Below are positions 1 through 9,600 of a stretch of 43,732 nt of DNA, one piece after another. The position numbers and the translations under genes are program-made. The stretch spans positions 1 to 43,732 of the forward strand of contig JANBTH010000059.1 of assembly GCA_027578815.1 (NCBI GenBank), given 5' to 3'. The number at the start of each line of letters is the position of its first letter. Position 1 is the stretch's first letter. The notes beneath the pieces were generated by a model. The model worked only from the letters and a program-made list of their open reading frames with translations. It searched no databases and was not told where the DNA came from. Origin of the DNA: Coemansia sp. RSA 1804 (taxonomy: Eukaryota; Kickxellomycota; Kickxellomycetes; Kickxellales; Kickxellaceae).

Positions 1-1
1 T

Positions 2-3000
2 GGAATGCTACTTCACACACCACTGGCATGTCAGATGCTATTCTATGCTCTCTTGCACGCCACACATACATCGCCAGAGCTGATCTCGGAAACGATTGTA
101 GACGAAGCACTGCAGCTTATTGTGCTTGCACTGGAGGATGGCAAGCGCGGAGCCGTTGCACAGGAGATTGGGTGTCCTGATACGGATGACACCAGCGATG
201 CTGGCACTGTCAACAGAGGCGGCTTATGGAAATATGCATTGGAGCAGGGATATCCGTCAGCGCGTGGAGCACCAATGAATCTGCTCGGCCTCGTACTTAC
301 CCTGGGCCTGAAGTCAGAAATGAAACAATGGATGTCAAAGCTGAACTACATATACAGTCTTTTCCGCGAAGGCGGTCCGCGCATTGTTGGCTGCATTGAT
401 GACTACTATGCTAAGCTAGAAGCAACACCTATGGGCAGCCGGGTTTTGAAATCGGCTATGGAAGAGGCAAAGGCTGTGGAGCGCAAAAAGCAGGCTGCTA
501 AAGCGCGTCAGGCCGCCATTCTTGCAGAGTTTGCAAATCGGCAGCAGGATTTCTTGACGCAGTATGGCGAAGAATTTGATGACTTGACAGATGAGGAAAA
601 CAATGAGGGTTACATTGCTGGAAATCCCGAGTTGGAGCCAGAGGTTGTTTCTGATAGTACCCCGCAACGCATCCACAAACCTCTTTGGAATGCGCCTGTC
701 GGGGCCTGCATCGTTTGCCAGGAAGACTGCGACTTGTCTAAGCCGTATGGAATCCTTGCACTTGTTCAAGCAAACCGTGCTATGCGTGATGTGCCGCTTT
801 CAGACGCAACCCACGTGGTTGATATTCTTCAACTACCAGACAGTCTAGATTCTGAGAATGCAGGCGTGAACACCGACGACACTGGCAATGTTGATGACTT
901 GTCTGCACTATCAACGACCAAGAGCATCTCCCAGACTCGGTTGGCTGCACATGTCCTGAGTACAATTAACCAGATTGCACCAGGTGCATATGGTGCGCCA
1001 TCTGGACTCAAAGGATTTCCTGTGTTTTATCACCAGCGAGGCATGGTTGCTAGCACATGTAGTCATCTTATGCATGTTGGCTGCTTCACACAGTATTGCC
1101 AGGGTATTGAGGCTAAGCGGCAGCAACAGCCAACACGCAACCATCCCGAGAATCCACATCGCAAGGAGTTTTTGTGCCCATTGTGTAAGAGCCTGGGCAA
1201 CGTCCTACTTCCCACTCACCCAAACGTCCCTGATTTTGATCCATTGGTGGCTGCTGATCGGAACCCTGAACGCTTTGCGAATCCAAGCTCTGATGATCCA
1301 GATACTTCTTTGTCACGGTTTGAGCAGTGGCTTCAAGATGATTGGAAGCCATTTATGCATGAACTGGTATCGGTGGCTGGAGGCCAGACATCAGAAAGGA
1401 TTGTGCTAGAGGGAACGAGTGCTTCGGGCACAGCCGACATCGGCACATCAGGCCGTGATAAGGCGCTGGCTATTGGCGATTCCAATCGCAATGAATCTCA
1501 GCAAGTCGCCAAGCAAGGATCAGTCAGTACACGGGAAGATGGTTCTTCTAGAGTATCAGACAGCACAGGCATGCACGAACCGCTTTCAACATCCGCAACG
1601 GCTAGTGGTGCGGCAGAGCCGTCGCAGAACACTGGCGGTCTTTCATTGGATATTACAGGGCCACTGGCCGAATCAATGCCTCGCTTGGACGATCTGTTTC
1701 GTGGAACACAGCGCCTGCCTGGGGGATTCAGCCTACAGGCATTACTTTCGCGTTTCTTACCACAGATTACAAGCGGAGCACTTGGTGTGGCCCCAGGATC
1801 TGAACGCATGACATATCCGCTCTCATGTTGCATTCGCTGGCGTGTCGAGAATCGGGGAGGTGGAGAAGTTACTGCAAGTCGTCAATTACAGAAACAACAA
1901 TTGCTGCAACATAGCGTTAGTAACCAGAGTGCGTCGTATGGGCTGGGAACAAGCACACACTATCCCCAACCCGTCGCCGATAACCTGACGAACGCTCATG
2001 AAGCAATATTTCGCGAGCACATGGATGCATATCAGTATATGTACACCCGCCTTTATGAGGTTTTACAGAATGTACAGCGCGACAACTATGTCGGACTGCC
2101 ATCGCCCTTTCACTTTGAACATCTTTTGCGAAAAAAGAACAGTGGTACCATTAGCAGCACCGGTATTTCAACTCAGCAAGCACAAACGACTGCATTCCCA
2201 GATCAAGAAGGATACGACAATGGTCATGAATTCGGTTATGAAAGTGCAAGTGATATCGATGAGATGGAGGAAGATGGGGAAGATGAGCAAGTCCAAGCCC
2301 TTGGGCTGGCAGCAATTGCAGACACACAAAGTATTGAGGCCCTGGCAGAACAAACTGCAAAACCGGTCCCTCCATTCCTACGTACCATAGTCGACCAGTT
2401 GCGTGTTCTAAGCGCAGGAGGAGGAGGAGGAGGAGGGCAGTTTGCAGCTCTACCATCACTGGCAAGCACCAGTGGTAGCGCCGTTGTGAATTGGTCTCAA
2501 AGCGCGGATAGCAGGCCGTATCCGTTTGATAAGGCTGTCAACTCGTTGTTCGTCTACTCTGTTGAGATGCTAGAGCTGTCGCAGCGTGGCGTTCGGAATC
2601 CGCCTGTTTTTGATCACGAAGACTCGCGTAATCTGCCTTCTGGAACGTTTACAGATGGCGTGAGCGAGACACATGCTTTGTTTTTGCATTCATTGGGCAA
2701 GACGTCTGAGCTGCAATACCGCTCGGTGCTTGGATCGTTATCTGAGATGTCAGAATCAAATGAAGACAACTCGGATACAGGCGTCTCGTCGATTTCATCT
2801 ACACAACGGCTTCGTACTCTGGTAACAGAGTCCCGGGAGGCCATTGCTGCTACTTCTGCAGCTCCGCATACGCCGTTGTCTGCAAGCATGCGTGGCGATG
2901 TGCTTTCTCGCACACGACTTGAAATGCTCAAGGATCTGGGCTTTATCCTTGCACCGCTTGGCGGGCAGCACGTGCCACGCTTGCGCGAGATTGCAAGCGA

Positions 3001-4324
3001 AGAGGCGCGATGGCTGTCAGGCAGTGACGCTGTTCCAGCAAAGCCGTTTCTTCTGCGCAACGTCTTTGCTAACTTTTTAGAGTTGAGTGTTTCGCTCGTT
3101 GTACCTCTGGAACTTGACATTTGGCACATCACGCGTCTGTGTGTTACTGCTGAGCTTCTTCGCATATGCATTGCAGTTGGAGACAGTCTTCTTGGCGAGT
3201 ACACTGGCGCACCCAAGACGCTGCGCATAGCTCAGTATGTTCCGCTAGAGGCTGGAGTAACCAACGCACATGGCTCTGCGGCAGGCAAAGCCACAAACGC
3301 CATTCCACAACCATGGGTTGATGCTCCCGAGGTACGTGATGCAGATCTTGTTTCGCATCTCTCCAAAGGGAACGGTGCGTCATTCTTGGAAGCCTCAGCA
3401 AGCAGTATTCAATCGCTGGTTGTTTGGGCTATCCGTCGCTTGCAGGGATCTAGAGGGAACGAAGATGCGGTCAGAAGGGTGGAGTCGGCAGCGCATCCCA
3501 TCACTATTACAAAACTGGTTGCTGCGCTACTGCTTCCCTTTCTGCGCAAGGTTGCACTTGTGTTCAATATCCAGTATGGAGCAGACCTTGCGCGTGAGGC
3601 GCCCTGGCTTCAGTCAGACAGAGCCCGCGTATCCGAAGACAGCACATGCTCGCAAGTTTTATCACAGTCAGAGCCCGAGTGTGTCCGCCTTTTACGCCTG
3701 CTCAATCTGCCGGCGCTCCACCAGATCTTTGTTCCCGAATCACAACCCATGATGGCATCCCTTGCTGGCAGCTGGCTTCGTGAGCTCCGTGTCTTCCGGC
3801 GTCGCCACTCCTCGCCCGTGTCTCTCGGCGCTGGGTGCACTATGGCAGTTCCAGTCAATATGCCTACTCTGTTTTCTCTGGTTGATCTCCCAAGCCGCTT
3901 TGAGGATCTGTTTGAGCGCTCGGCCAAGGCGTTCTGCCCTCGTTGCAACGGTGTTCCCAGCGATCCGGCGTTGTGTTTGCTATGCGGTACGTTTATATGT
4001 GCGCAGAGCTTCTGCTGCGAGGAGGACGGCATCGGCGAGTGCAACATGCATATGAAGACGTGTGGCGGGACTGTAGGAATATATCTTTTGGTGAAAAAGT
4101 GCGGTCTTCTTTTGCTGCACCACGACAATGGCTGCTTTATGTCTGCCCCGTATCTTGACCAGCATGGCGAGGTTGACCTTGGGCTGAAACGCGGCCGGCC
4201 GTTGTTCATCAATAGGATCCGTTACGAGGAGTTGCGTAGACTAGTTCTCGCTCAAAAGATTCCGATCTTTGTTGCTCACAAGATTGATCAAGCCTTCGAC
4301 ATTGGTGGATGGGTGTCGCTATAG
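2..4324 (+). CDS. UBR1: UBR1-type E3 ubiquitin ligase (N-recognin), C-terminal part, 5' end outside window
   Basis: The reading frame is already open at the left edge, so this is the C-terminal ~1,440 residues of a larger protein (yeast Ubr1 is about 1,950 aa); the UBR box and the N-domain that bind N-degrons would lie outside. About 230 residues in, a RING-H2 finger is visible: CIVCQEDCDLSKPYG, then CSHLMHVGCF, then CPLCKSLGNVLLP. The C-terminus carries the cysteine/histidine-rich UBR autoinhibitory domain (CPRCNGVPSDPALCLLCGTF, then NMHMKTCGGTVGIYL) and the typical ending YLDQHGEVDLGLKRGRPL. Family role: with an E2 it ubiquitinates proteins bearing destabilising N-termini for proteasomal degradation. 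A seven-glycine run and Ser/Thr-rich segments in the middle look like disordered linkers. No intron is apparent. It converges on the ferrochelatase gene with 181 bp between stops. Family assignment is very secure; UBR1 versus a close paralogue cannot be decided. Confidence 0.93.
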   Translation, partial: GMLLHTPLACQMLFYALLHATHTSPELISETIVDEALQLIVLALEDGKRGAVAQEIGCPDTDDTSDAGTVNRGGLWKYALEQGYPSARGAPMNLLGLVLTLGLKSEMKQWMSKLNYIYSLFREGGPRIVGCIDDYYAKLEATPMGSRVLKSAMEEAKAVERKKQAAKARQAAILAEFANRQQDFLTQYGEEFDDLTDEENNEGYIAGNPELEPEVVSDSTPQRIHKPLWNAPVGACIVCQEDCDLSKPYGILALVQANRAMRDVPLSDATHVVDILQLPDSLDSENAGVNTDDTGNVDDLSALSTTKSISQTRLAAHVLSTINQIAPGAYGAPSGLKGFPVFYHQRGMVASTCSHLMHVGCFTQYCQGIEAKRQQQPTRNHPENPHRKEFLCPLCKSLGNVLLPTHPNVPDFDPLVAADRNPERFANPSSDDPDTSLSRFEQWLQDDWKPFMHELVSVAGGQTSERIVLEGTSASGTADIGTSGRDKALAIGDSNRNESQQVAKQGSVSTREDGSSRVSDSTGMHEPLSTSATASGAAEPSQNTGGLSLDITGPLAESMPRLDDLFRGTQRLPGGFSLQALLSRFLPQITSGALGVAPGSERMTYPLSCCIRWRVENRGGGEVTASRQLQKQQLLQHSVSNQSASYGLGTSTHYPQPVADNLTNAHEAIFREHMDAYQYMYTRLYEVLQNVQRDNYVGLPSPFHFEHLLRKKNSGTISSTGISTQQAQTTAFPDQEGYDNGHEFGYESASDIDEMEEDGEDEQVQALGLAAIADTQSIEALAEQTAKPVPPFLRTIVDQLRVLSAGGGGGGGQFAALPSLASTSGSAVVNWSQSADSRPYPFDKAVNSLFVYSVEMLELSQRGVRNPPVFDHEDSRNLPSGTFTDGVSETHALFLHSLGKTSELQYRSVLGSLSEMSESNEDNSDTGVSSISSTQRLRTLVTESREAIAATSAAPHTPLSASMRGDVLSRTRLEMLKDLGFILAPLGGQHVPRLREIASEEARWLSGSDAVPAKPFLLRNVFANFLELSVSLVVPLELDIWHITRLCVTAELLRICIAVGDSLLGEYTGAPKTLRIAQYVPLEAGVTNAHGSAAGKATNAIPQPWVDAPEVRDADLVSHLSKGNGASFLEASASSIQSLVVWAIRRLQGSRGNEDAVRRVESAAHPITITKLVAALLLPFLRKVALVFNIQYGADLAREAPWLQSDRARVSEDSTCSQVLSQSEPECVRLLRLLNLPALHQIFVPESQPMMASLAGSWLRELRVFRRRHSSPVSLGAGCTMAVPVNMPTLFSLVDLPSRFEDLFERSAKAFCPRCNGVPSDPALCLLCGTFICAQSFCCEEDGIGECNMHMKTCGGTVGIYLLVKKCGLLLLHHDNGCFMSAPYLDQHGEVDLGLKRGRPLFINRIRYEELRRLVLAQKIPIFVAHKIDQAFDIGGWVSL
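2416..2436 (+). repeat. (AGG)7 trinucleotide repeat inside the UBR1 coding sequence
   Basis: Seven perfect AGG units lie in frame and encode a run of seven glycines (after ...LSA, before QFAALPS). The run sits between the RING finger and the C-terminal zinc domain, where a flexible linker is expected. Confidence 0.9.
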
Positions 4325-4505
4325 TTCTTTTTTTAAACTCAATATATTTTATTTGTTAGCTTTTGATTTCACGCACATACACACAGATCGCCATAAAAAA
4401 TTATATGCATGCGCCTGTGGGAAAAATAACGATCTTTCGCTTTATTGCGGATGCGTGGACAAAGCTGGGAACACCTTGGTACTGTGTTTTGTGGTGGTGC
4501 TGGAC

Positions 4506-5714
4506 TTAGCCAGAGACTAAGCGGTGTGCGGTCTGTGACGCGATCCACTTCCTCGTCAGCACGGTCTGCTCAGACTCTGGGCCAGGATCAGGAAGCAGGA
4601 GCTGTGGGTTGGTTGGAAACCCGCAATCTATGTGCTCCTTCACAATTGTCGCCAGGGCTCCAATGAACGGAGCATAGCCGTTTAAGGCCTCGGCACGCAG
4701 ATATTGCAAGATCCCAGCCTTTTCCGCAACTTCACCATACTCAATGTCCAGCTCGAAAAGCGTTTCGATATGGTCGGACGTGAACGCAATTGGCACCATC
4801 ACCAGCGATTTGATACCGATCCTGCCATAAGCCTCAATCGCAGATTCTGTCTGGGGGCCAAGCCACCTCAATGGGCCAACGGCCGACTGCCACGTCAGAC
4901 GATATGGATTGTTGACTCCACGACGGCGCAGCTCGTCAATCACGTAGGCAACCGTCCCGCCAACCTCGGAAACATAAGTATCACCGCGGTCAACAACGTT
5001 AAGCGGCAGCGAATGCGCCGAAAAGATTACTGGTGTGGTGTGGCGAACATCCTCAGCGAGCTTCTTGACTTGGTCTTCGACACGATCAGCAAAGGCAGCA
5101 ATCAGCTGCGGGTGGCTCCCCCATCGGTCGATGAAGCTCCACCGAAGCTTGGACTTGGGATCCAGGCGTTTCTGTGCACGATATAGCTCGTTGAAGTTGC
5201 TGCCAGTGGTGGAACTCGAGTACTGCTGGTACTGCGTGAATGCTATGACATGGTCAATGCCATCTTTAACCATGCTCTCCAACGCTGTGGAGATGCTTGG
5301 CTCGGTGTACCGGAATCCCACATAATAACTATACAATCCAGCCTCAGGCTTGGTGCGGCTGAGAATATCCACCATGCCCTCGCCCTGGATGCGAGTCCAT
5401 TTTTCGATTGGCGAGCCACCGCCTATCTGCCTATATTGGTCCTTGACCTTGTTGACACGACGTTTGGCAATAAACTGGCCAAGAAGCCGCTGCGCCGGAA
5501 GTTTGATTATGTCGCGGTCAAGAAATATGTTCTGGAGAAAGGGCCCGACATCATCCAACGTCCGCGGCCCGCCCATGTTCATCATGAGGATTCCGAGTCT
5601 GGCTGGCGATGTTTTTTGCGTGCTATATTCTCGAACCAGCAAACAAGTGCCTTGACGCTCTCCTCGTCTAGCACCCAGCATTGCTCCCACCCGCTGCTGA
5701 CAACGAGAACCCAT
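4506..5714 (-). CDS. HEM15: ferrochelatase, mitochondrial
   Basis: Inserts Fe2+ into protoporphyrin IX, the last step of haem synthesis, on the matrix side of the inner mitochondrial membrane. Family motifs in order: LMMNMGGP near residue 45, YRQIGGGSPI, YVGFRYTEPSI, the YQQYSSSTTGS loop, FSAHSLPLNVVDRGD with the catalytic histidine, and the signature PIAFTSDHIETLFELDIEYGE (split here: PIAFTSDHIETL then FELDIEY) with the conserved glutamate. The first ~35 residues are Arg/Gln-rich and suit a mitochondrial presequence. I chose the ATG at 5714, since the in-frame codon further upstream is GTG; this gives 402 aa, a normal length. The position equivalent to human Cys196 is serine and the tail has only one cysteine, so the [2Fe-2S] cluster of animal enzymes is probably absent. 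Divergent from the M28B peptidase gene. Confidence 0.96.
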   Translation of the reverse strand: MGSRCQQRVGAMLGARRGERQGTCLLVREYSTQKTSPARLGILMMNMGGPRTLDDVGPFLQNIFLDRDIIKLPAQRLLGQFIAKRRVNKVKDQYRQIGGGSPIEKWTRIQGEGMVDILSRTKPEAGLYSYYVGFRYTEPSISTALESMVKDGIDHVIAFTQYQQYSSSTTGSNFNELYRAQKRLDPKSKLRWSFIDRWGSHPQLIAAFADRVEDQVKKLAEDVRHTTPVIFSAHSLPLNVVDRGDTYVSEVGGTVAYVIDELRRRGVNNPYRLTWQSAVGPLRWLGPQTESAIEAYGRIGIKSLVMVPIAFTSDHIETLFELDIEYGEVAEKAGILQYLRAEALNGYAPFIGALATIVKEHIDCGFPTNPQLLLPDPGPESEQTVLTRKWIASQTAHRLVSG

Positions 5715-6301
5715 GATTACCACAGATGCTGACTGGCTGACTGACTGACTTGTAGACAGAATAGAGAATGACTGCTAGGCAGAGACCGATTGTCCAGATT
5801 GCAAAATAAGCGAATTCTAAGAATTGAAGAATAAAGCCATAGAAGAATACAATAGAGCAACTACAACAAGACACAGAACCCCATCAGAAAGATCGCAAAG
5901 ATATAACGATAGCAGCCATGCTCAAATTCAATTTGTGGCTGAAACAATGTGATAATATTGCTAATCATAATCACCCTGTCAACACTTGCATCAGAGCCTG
6001 TAAAGCACGGCTTGCCCGCCTGCTTCGGCTCTGCGATTGTTCACCCTGTCTGGAAGCAATAAAAAGAGGAGTAGGGGCTGTGTTTTCTATTTTTTTGCTT
6101 TTGAAAAACACACAAAAATTAAACCCAGCAGCTGTCCTTGTTCTTATAAAGCTCGTAAGCTGGTGGTGTTTATTAACTTTCACGCTTATGTTTTGCTTCC
6201 ACACTCTTTTTTGTTTCTTGGTTTTCTCTGTACTTTAGGTCTTTGTCTTTTATTTTTAGGCTCGAGCACTCCGATAGTCCCAGTGATCTGCTATACACAC
6301 T
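5715..6301. promoter_or_regulatory. divergent intergenic spacer, ferrochelatase / M28B peptidase
   Basis: This 587-bp AT-rich spacer must hold the promoters and 5' UTRs of both flanking genes. Small ORFs here have no recognisable protein character. The side next to the peptidase start is T-rich (about 6080-6260). No specific factor site is clear. Confidence 0.5.
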
Positions 6302-8698
6302 ATGGGCAGCAGCTATTTGCCCGTTGACAACGAAATGTTGCCACTTGCAACAAGGTATTCAGGGAACAGCGGTGGGTTGACTTCCGAAGAAAAGGCCATA
6401 CCAACACGTTCAAAAGCCAAAGTTAACGTACGCAGGCGAGCCATTGTCATTACACTGCTTGCCACCGTATCTATGTTTGTATGGGCTGCAACATCACTTT
6501 CGTCAAACCAACCATGCATTTCGTTAGAGTCTGCTGAATGCGACGGGCCAGGCGGCGATAATTCGGGTGGTAGCATCGACTCAGCACAGGTTTTCATGGG
6601 TATGGTCTCAACAGACCATCTGCGTGAAAATCTAAAGTACTATACATCTGGCACCCACGTCGCAGGGACCAACGATACACAGGGAGCATACACCAGGGAT
6701 TATTTCTTACGGCAGGGAATCGATGCCAAAATTGTTGAGTATTACCCATGGATGAACTACCCTCTGGACCAAAGGGTTTTACTTTTCAATGCTACCACAC
6801 ACGAAGTTTTATTTGAGGCAGGTCTCACAGAGGATCCCGTCCCAGGAGACCCTGCATCCTACGATCCGAACAACCTTCCTGCATTCCATGGCTATTCTGC
6901 CAACGGCAACATCACTGGGCAGGTTGTCTATGCCAACTACGGGACATTTACTGACTTCAAGGTGCTTGCCAACGCAGGTATTAATGTAAAGGGCAAGGTC
7001 GTTCTTATGCGCTACGGAAGCATGCTTCGTGGACTTCAAGTACACGCCGCTCATACCCATGGAGCTATTGGTGCTCTGTTATACTCTGATCCTGCAGACG
7101 ATGGATATGCAAAGGGCAAGGTATACCCCAAAGGTCCGTGGCGGCCCGAGTCATCATTCCAACGCGGTACAGTGTCGCTACTCCAGATATACCCTGGCGA
7201 TCCTCTAACGCCAGGATATCCAGCTAAAAGAGATGCTCCTCGCATTGATCCCAAAGATGCAAAGAACATTAACAGGATCCCATCTCTTCCTCTGTCGTAC
7301 CGTGATGCTATTCCACTGCTTCAGGCACTCCAGGGCCACGGGAGGAATGCCTCTGAAATCGATGGTGACTGGGTTGGTGGCCTTACTACTAAGGGCATCG
7401 AATATTGGACCGGCCCGAGTACCCTCAATGTCAATCTATTGAATAGGGTAGAGTACAGGACAGTGCCGATCCAGAATGTGATTGGGCGCATCAAGGGGTG
7501 GGAGGACCCTGATCATGCTGTTATAATTGGAAACCACAGGGACGCGTGGTGCGCAGGGGCATCTGATCCATCTTCGGGATCAGCTGCATTGCTTGAGCTC
7601 GCGCGTACATTTGGTGAACTGAGAAAGCTGGGATGGCGCCCAAGGCGATCGATTATCCTTGCGTCATGGGATGCTGGAGAGAATGGTCTGATTGGATCCA
7701 CAGAATGGGTTGAGGAAAATGTTGACTGGCTTCGTGCGAATGCAGTTGGGTATGTCAATGTAAATGCTGCTGTTGGCGGAGATGTATTTGGTGCACATGC
7801 GTCGCCAGTATTCAAGAATCTTCTTTACAAGGTGGCAAAGCAGATCCCTTGCCCGGGGACCAACGAAACGATGTACGACGCTTGGTTGCGAAACTCGTCC
7901 AACAGCACAGACTATGGCGACCTCGCCAGCACCAGGAGACCACCAATTGCTCCGCTTGCTTTAGGCAGCGACTATACCGCGTTTATGGCTCATGCAGGCA
8001 TTTCGTCGATCGATCTGGGATTCAGCGGAAGCGTCGGGGCATACCATTCTAACTACGACAGTCTTGTGAGGATGGCTTCATTTATTGACCCCGAGATGAA
8101 GCTGCACCAGACAATTACACGCTTTTGGGGTCTTCTAGCTCTTAGACTCGCAGATGATCCTGTGCTTGGTCTAAACGCAGCAAGTTATGCAAAAGATCTA
8201 AACGGATATATCAGATTGCTAAGGAGGCATATCTCCTCATTTGAAACACCATCCAGTGGCCAAAGAGTGTCAGATCAGAGCAGCAACCAAGAAATATTGT
8301 CTGCGAAGAAGCTTCGACATCTACATGCAGCACAGAAGCAGCTCTTGGCTAGTGCTCACGTTCTTGAGAGAGACAAAAGACATCTGCGCCTTGTTTACGG
8401 GGAAGACTGCCAAATGAAGGGCCACCGCCGGCACGAGAGTTGTCTAAGGCTTCGTGAGTCCATAAATGACCGCTCGTCTCAGCTCGAACGCCATTTTATT
8501 GACCCGGAGGGAATACCTGGGCGTGAATGGTACAAGCATTCCCTGGTTGGTCCAGATCGATGGACGGGTTACGGATCCCAGGTCTTTCCTGCTCTTGCCG
8601 AGGCAGCTGAGGACAAGGATTGGAAACGGTTTCAAAAGTACGAAAAACGCGTAGCAGAGCTTATATACGAGGCTGCATGGTTTTTGCGGGATGTCTAG
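6302..8698 (+). CDS. M28B glutamate carboxypeptidase II / transferrin receptor-like membrane protein (Vps70/Tre-type), altered active site
   Basis: A 798-aa type II membrane protein. It has a ~45-residue cytoplasmic N-terminus, one membrane segment (about residues 46-66, AIVITLLATVSMFVWAATSL), a PA domain (about 170-330), the M28 fold (about 380-620) and a C-terminal TfR-like dimerisation domain. By comparison with human GCPII, zinc ligands are kept at H412 (GNHRDAW), D422 (ASDPSSG), E460 and H582 (YHSNYD). Two key residues differ. The catalytic-base Glu of the DAEEFG motif is Gly459 (WDAGENGLIGS), and the metal-ligand Asp of the NAD motif is Asn488 (YVNVNAAVGG). Yeast relatives act in vacuolar sorting (Vps70) or as transferrin-receptor-like adaptors for the Rsp5 ligase (Tre1/2). 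Here I infer a weakened or dead peptidase with an adaptor-like role. Single exon; stop 134 bp from the convergent NDUFA5 stop. Confidence 0.9.
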   Translation: MGSSYLPVDNEMLPLATRYSGNSGGLTSEEKAIPTRSKAKVNVRRRAIVITLLATVSMFVWAATSLSSNQPCISLESAECDGPGGDNSGGSIDSAQVFMGMVSTDHLRENLKYYTSGTHVAGTNDTQGAYTRDYFLRQGIDAKIVEYYPWMNYPLDQRVLLFNATTHEVLFEAGLTEDPVPGDPASYDPNNLPAFHGYSANGNITGQVVYANYGTFTDFKVLANAGINVKGKVVLMRYGSMLRGLQVHAAHTHGAIGALLYSDPADDGYAKGKVYPKGPWRPESSFQRGTVSLLQIYPGDPLTPGYPAKRDAPRIDPKDAKNINRIPSLPLSYRDAIPLLQALQGHGRNASEIDGDWVGGLTTKGIEYWTGPSTLNVNLLNRVEYRTVPIQNVIGRIKGWEDPDHAVIIGNHRDAWCAGASDPSSGSAALLELARTFGELRKLGWRPRRSIILASWDAGENGLIGSTEWVEENVDWLRANAVGYVNVNAAVGGDVFGAHASPVFKNLLYKVAKQIPCPGTNETMYDAWLRNSSNSTDYGDLASTRRPPIAPLALGSDYTAFMAHAGISSIDLGFSGSVGAYHSNYDSLVRMASFIDPEMKLHQTITRFWGLLALRLADDPVLGLNAASYAKDLNGYIRLLRRHISSFETPSSGQRVSDQSSNQEILSAKKLRHLHAAQKQLLASAHVLERDKRHLRLVYGEDCQMKGHRRHESCLRLRESINDRSSQLERHFIDPEGIPGREWYKHSLVGPDRWTGYGSQVFPALAEAAEDKDWKRFQKYEKRVAELIYEAAWFLRDV

Positions 8699-8832
8699 AC
8701 AGTAGTAGCAACCGGCGATAACTTGAACGGATGAATCATCTGCTTTCGTGCGATTCATATGTAGTCTCTTTAATTAATTTCACCGATATGGCCGGGGATG
8801 GTTTAAATAAATAAAAAAAACTACAGTGCTAT

Positions 8833-9389
8833 CTACTCAGTCGACGGTGCTTTTTTGAAATACTCCCACTGGCGTGGTGGGATCTGCTCCTCCAGCGTCT
8901 CCCATGCCTTCCACTCGGCCATTTTTGAAATGAGCTTGATCTCGTCCTGTGCCTGGCTAATTAGCTCCTCAATCTGTCCGGCGTCGACAAACTCTTCAAT
9001 CTTTGCAATATCCTCATTCTCCTCTGCTATTCTCAGGCGCCGCGTTGTGAGGGCCTCTACGGACTGGCGATACACCGCCTTTTCGGGGAGCTTGGCCTTA
9101 AGCTCGTCGAGCGTGGTTTTGTAAAGCTGTATCAATTCTGGGCGAGCGCTATTGTTGACTGGGTAGCCAACAATCCCAGTTGTTACCTAATCAATGCGGC
9201 AAAGCGCATCCAAAGCAGCAATTATATTACGGTTAGTTTTTGTTCTCCAACAGACAAATCATTCTTGACAGCGAATTTGATGCGGAATCCTTTCAAATGC
9301 AGTCAGTCAATGACTGCATCGGGTTATCTTTAGTGCCAACAGAAAGGTACCTTTTGCGAGGCCTGGAACAATGCGCGTGTAAACCTCAT
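8833..9389 (-). CDS. NDUFA5: NADH:ubiquinone oxidoreductase (complex I) subunit NDUFA5/B13, two exons
   Basis: Accessory subunit of the complex I peripheral arm in the mitochondrial matrix. Exon 2 (8833-9186) begins VTTGIVGYPVNNSARPELIQ and continues through the helical ETC_C1_NDUFA5 domain, with LYKTTLDELKAKLPEKAVYR near its start and AEWKAWETLEEQIPPRQWEYF near its end. Exon 1 (9351-9389) supplies MRFTRALFQASQK, which resembles the N-terminus of fungal homologues, and joins in phase 0 across a GT-AG intron at 9187-9350. The spliced protein is 130 aa, normal for the family. Presence of complex I shows the organism does not rely only on a yeast-type alternative NADH dehydrogenase. It is divergent from the DUF423 gene, with 211 bp between starts. 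Confidence 0.92.
9187..9350 (-). other. spliceosomal intron in the NDUFA5 gene
   Basis: 164 nt; donor AAG|GTACCT after codon 13 and acceptor TGATTAG|GTAACA, phase 0. Removing it joins a plausible start exon to the conserved domain. Without it, the domain has no in-frame ATG at its N-terminus. Confidence 0.85.
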
Positions 9390-9600
9390 TATTAGAAAAA
9401 TAGGAATAAAGTGAAGCAATAAACTATGGCCAGTTGAAAAAAAACGATAAAGGATGAGCCAGCAAGTAGACAAAACAAAAGTGCTTTTGATTGAGATTTA
9501 GAAAAAGAAACGAGAAATGCTCAATAGCTTTTTTGGGAGTTTTATTGCTATCTCTTTTTATTTATTTATTTAAACATATCTATTATCACTTGCGCATTTA

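Noticed and set aside
2614..3228. 204-codon minus-strand ORF inside UBR1
   Set aside because: Antisense shadow of a conserved coding region; Ser/Arg-rich with no domain.
4430..4470. Short stretch resembling the U5 snRNA loop region
   Set aside because: Only a few bases match and the required stem-loop and Sm site are missing; it lies in the UBR1-ferrochelatase 3' spacer.
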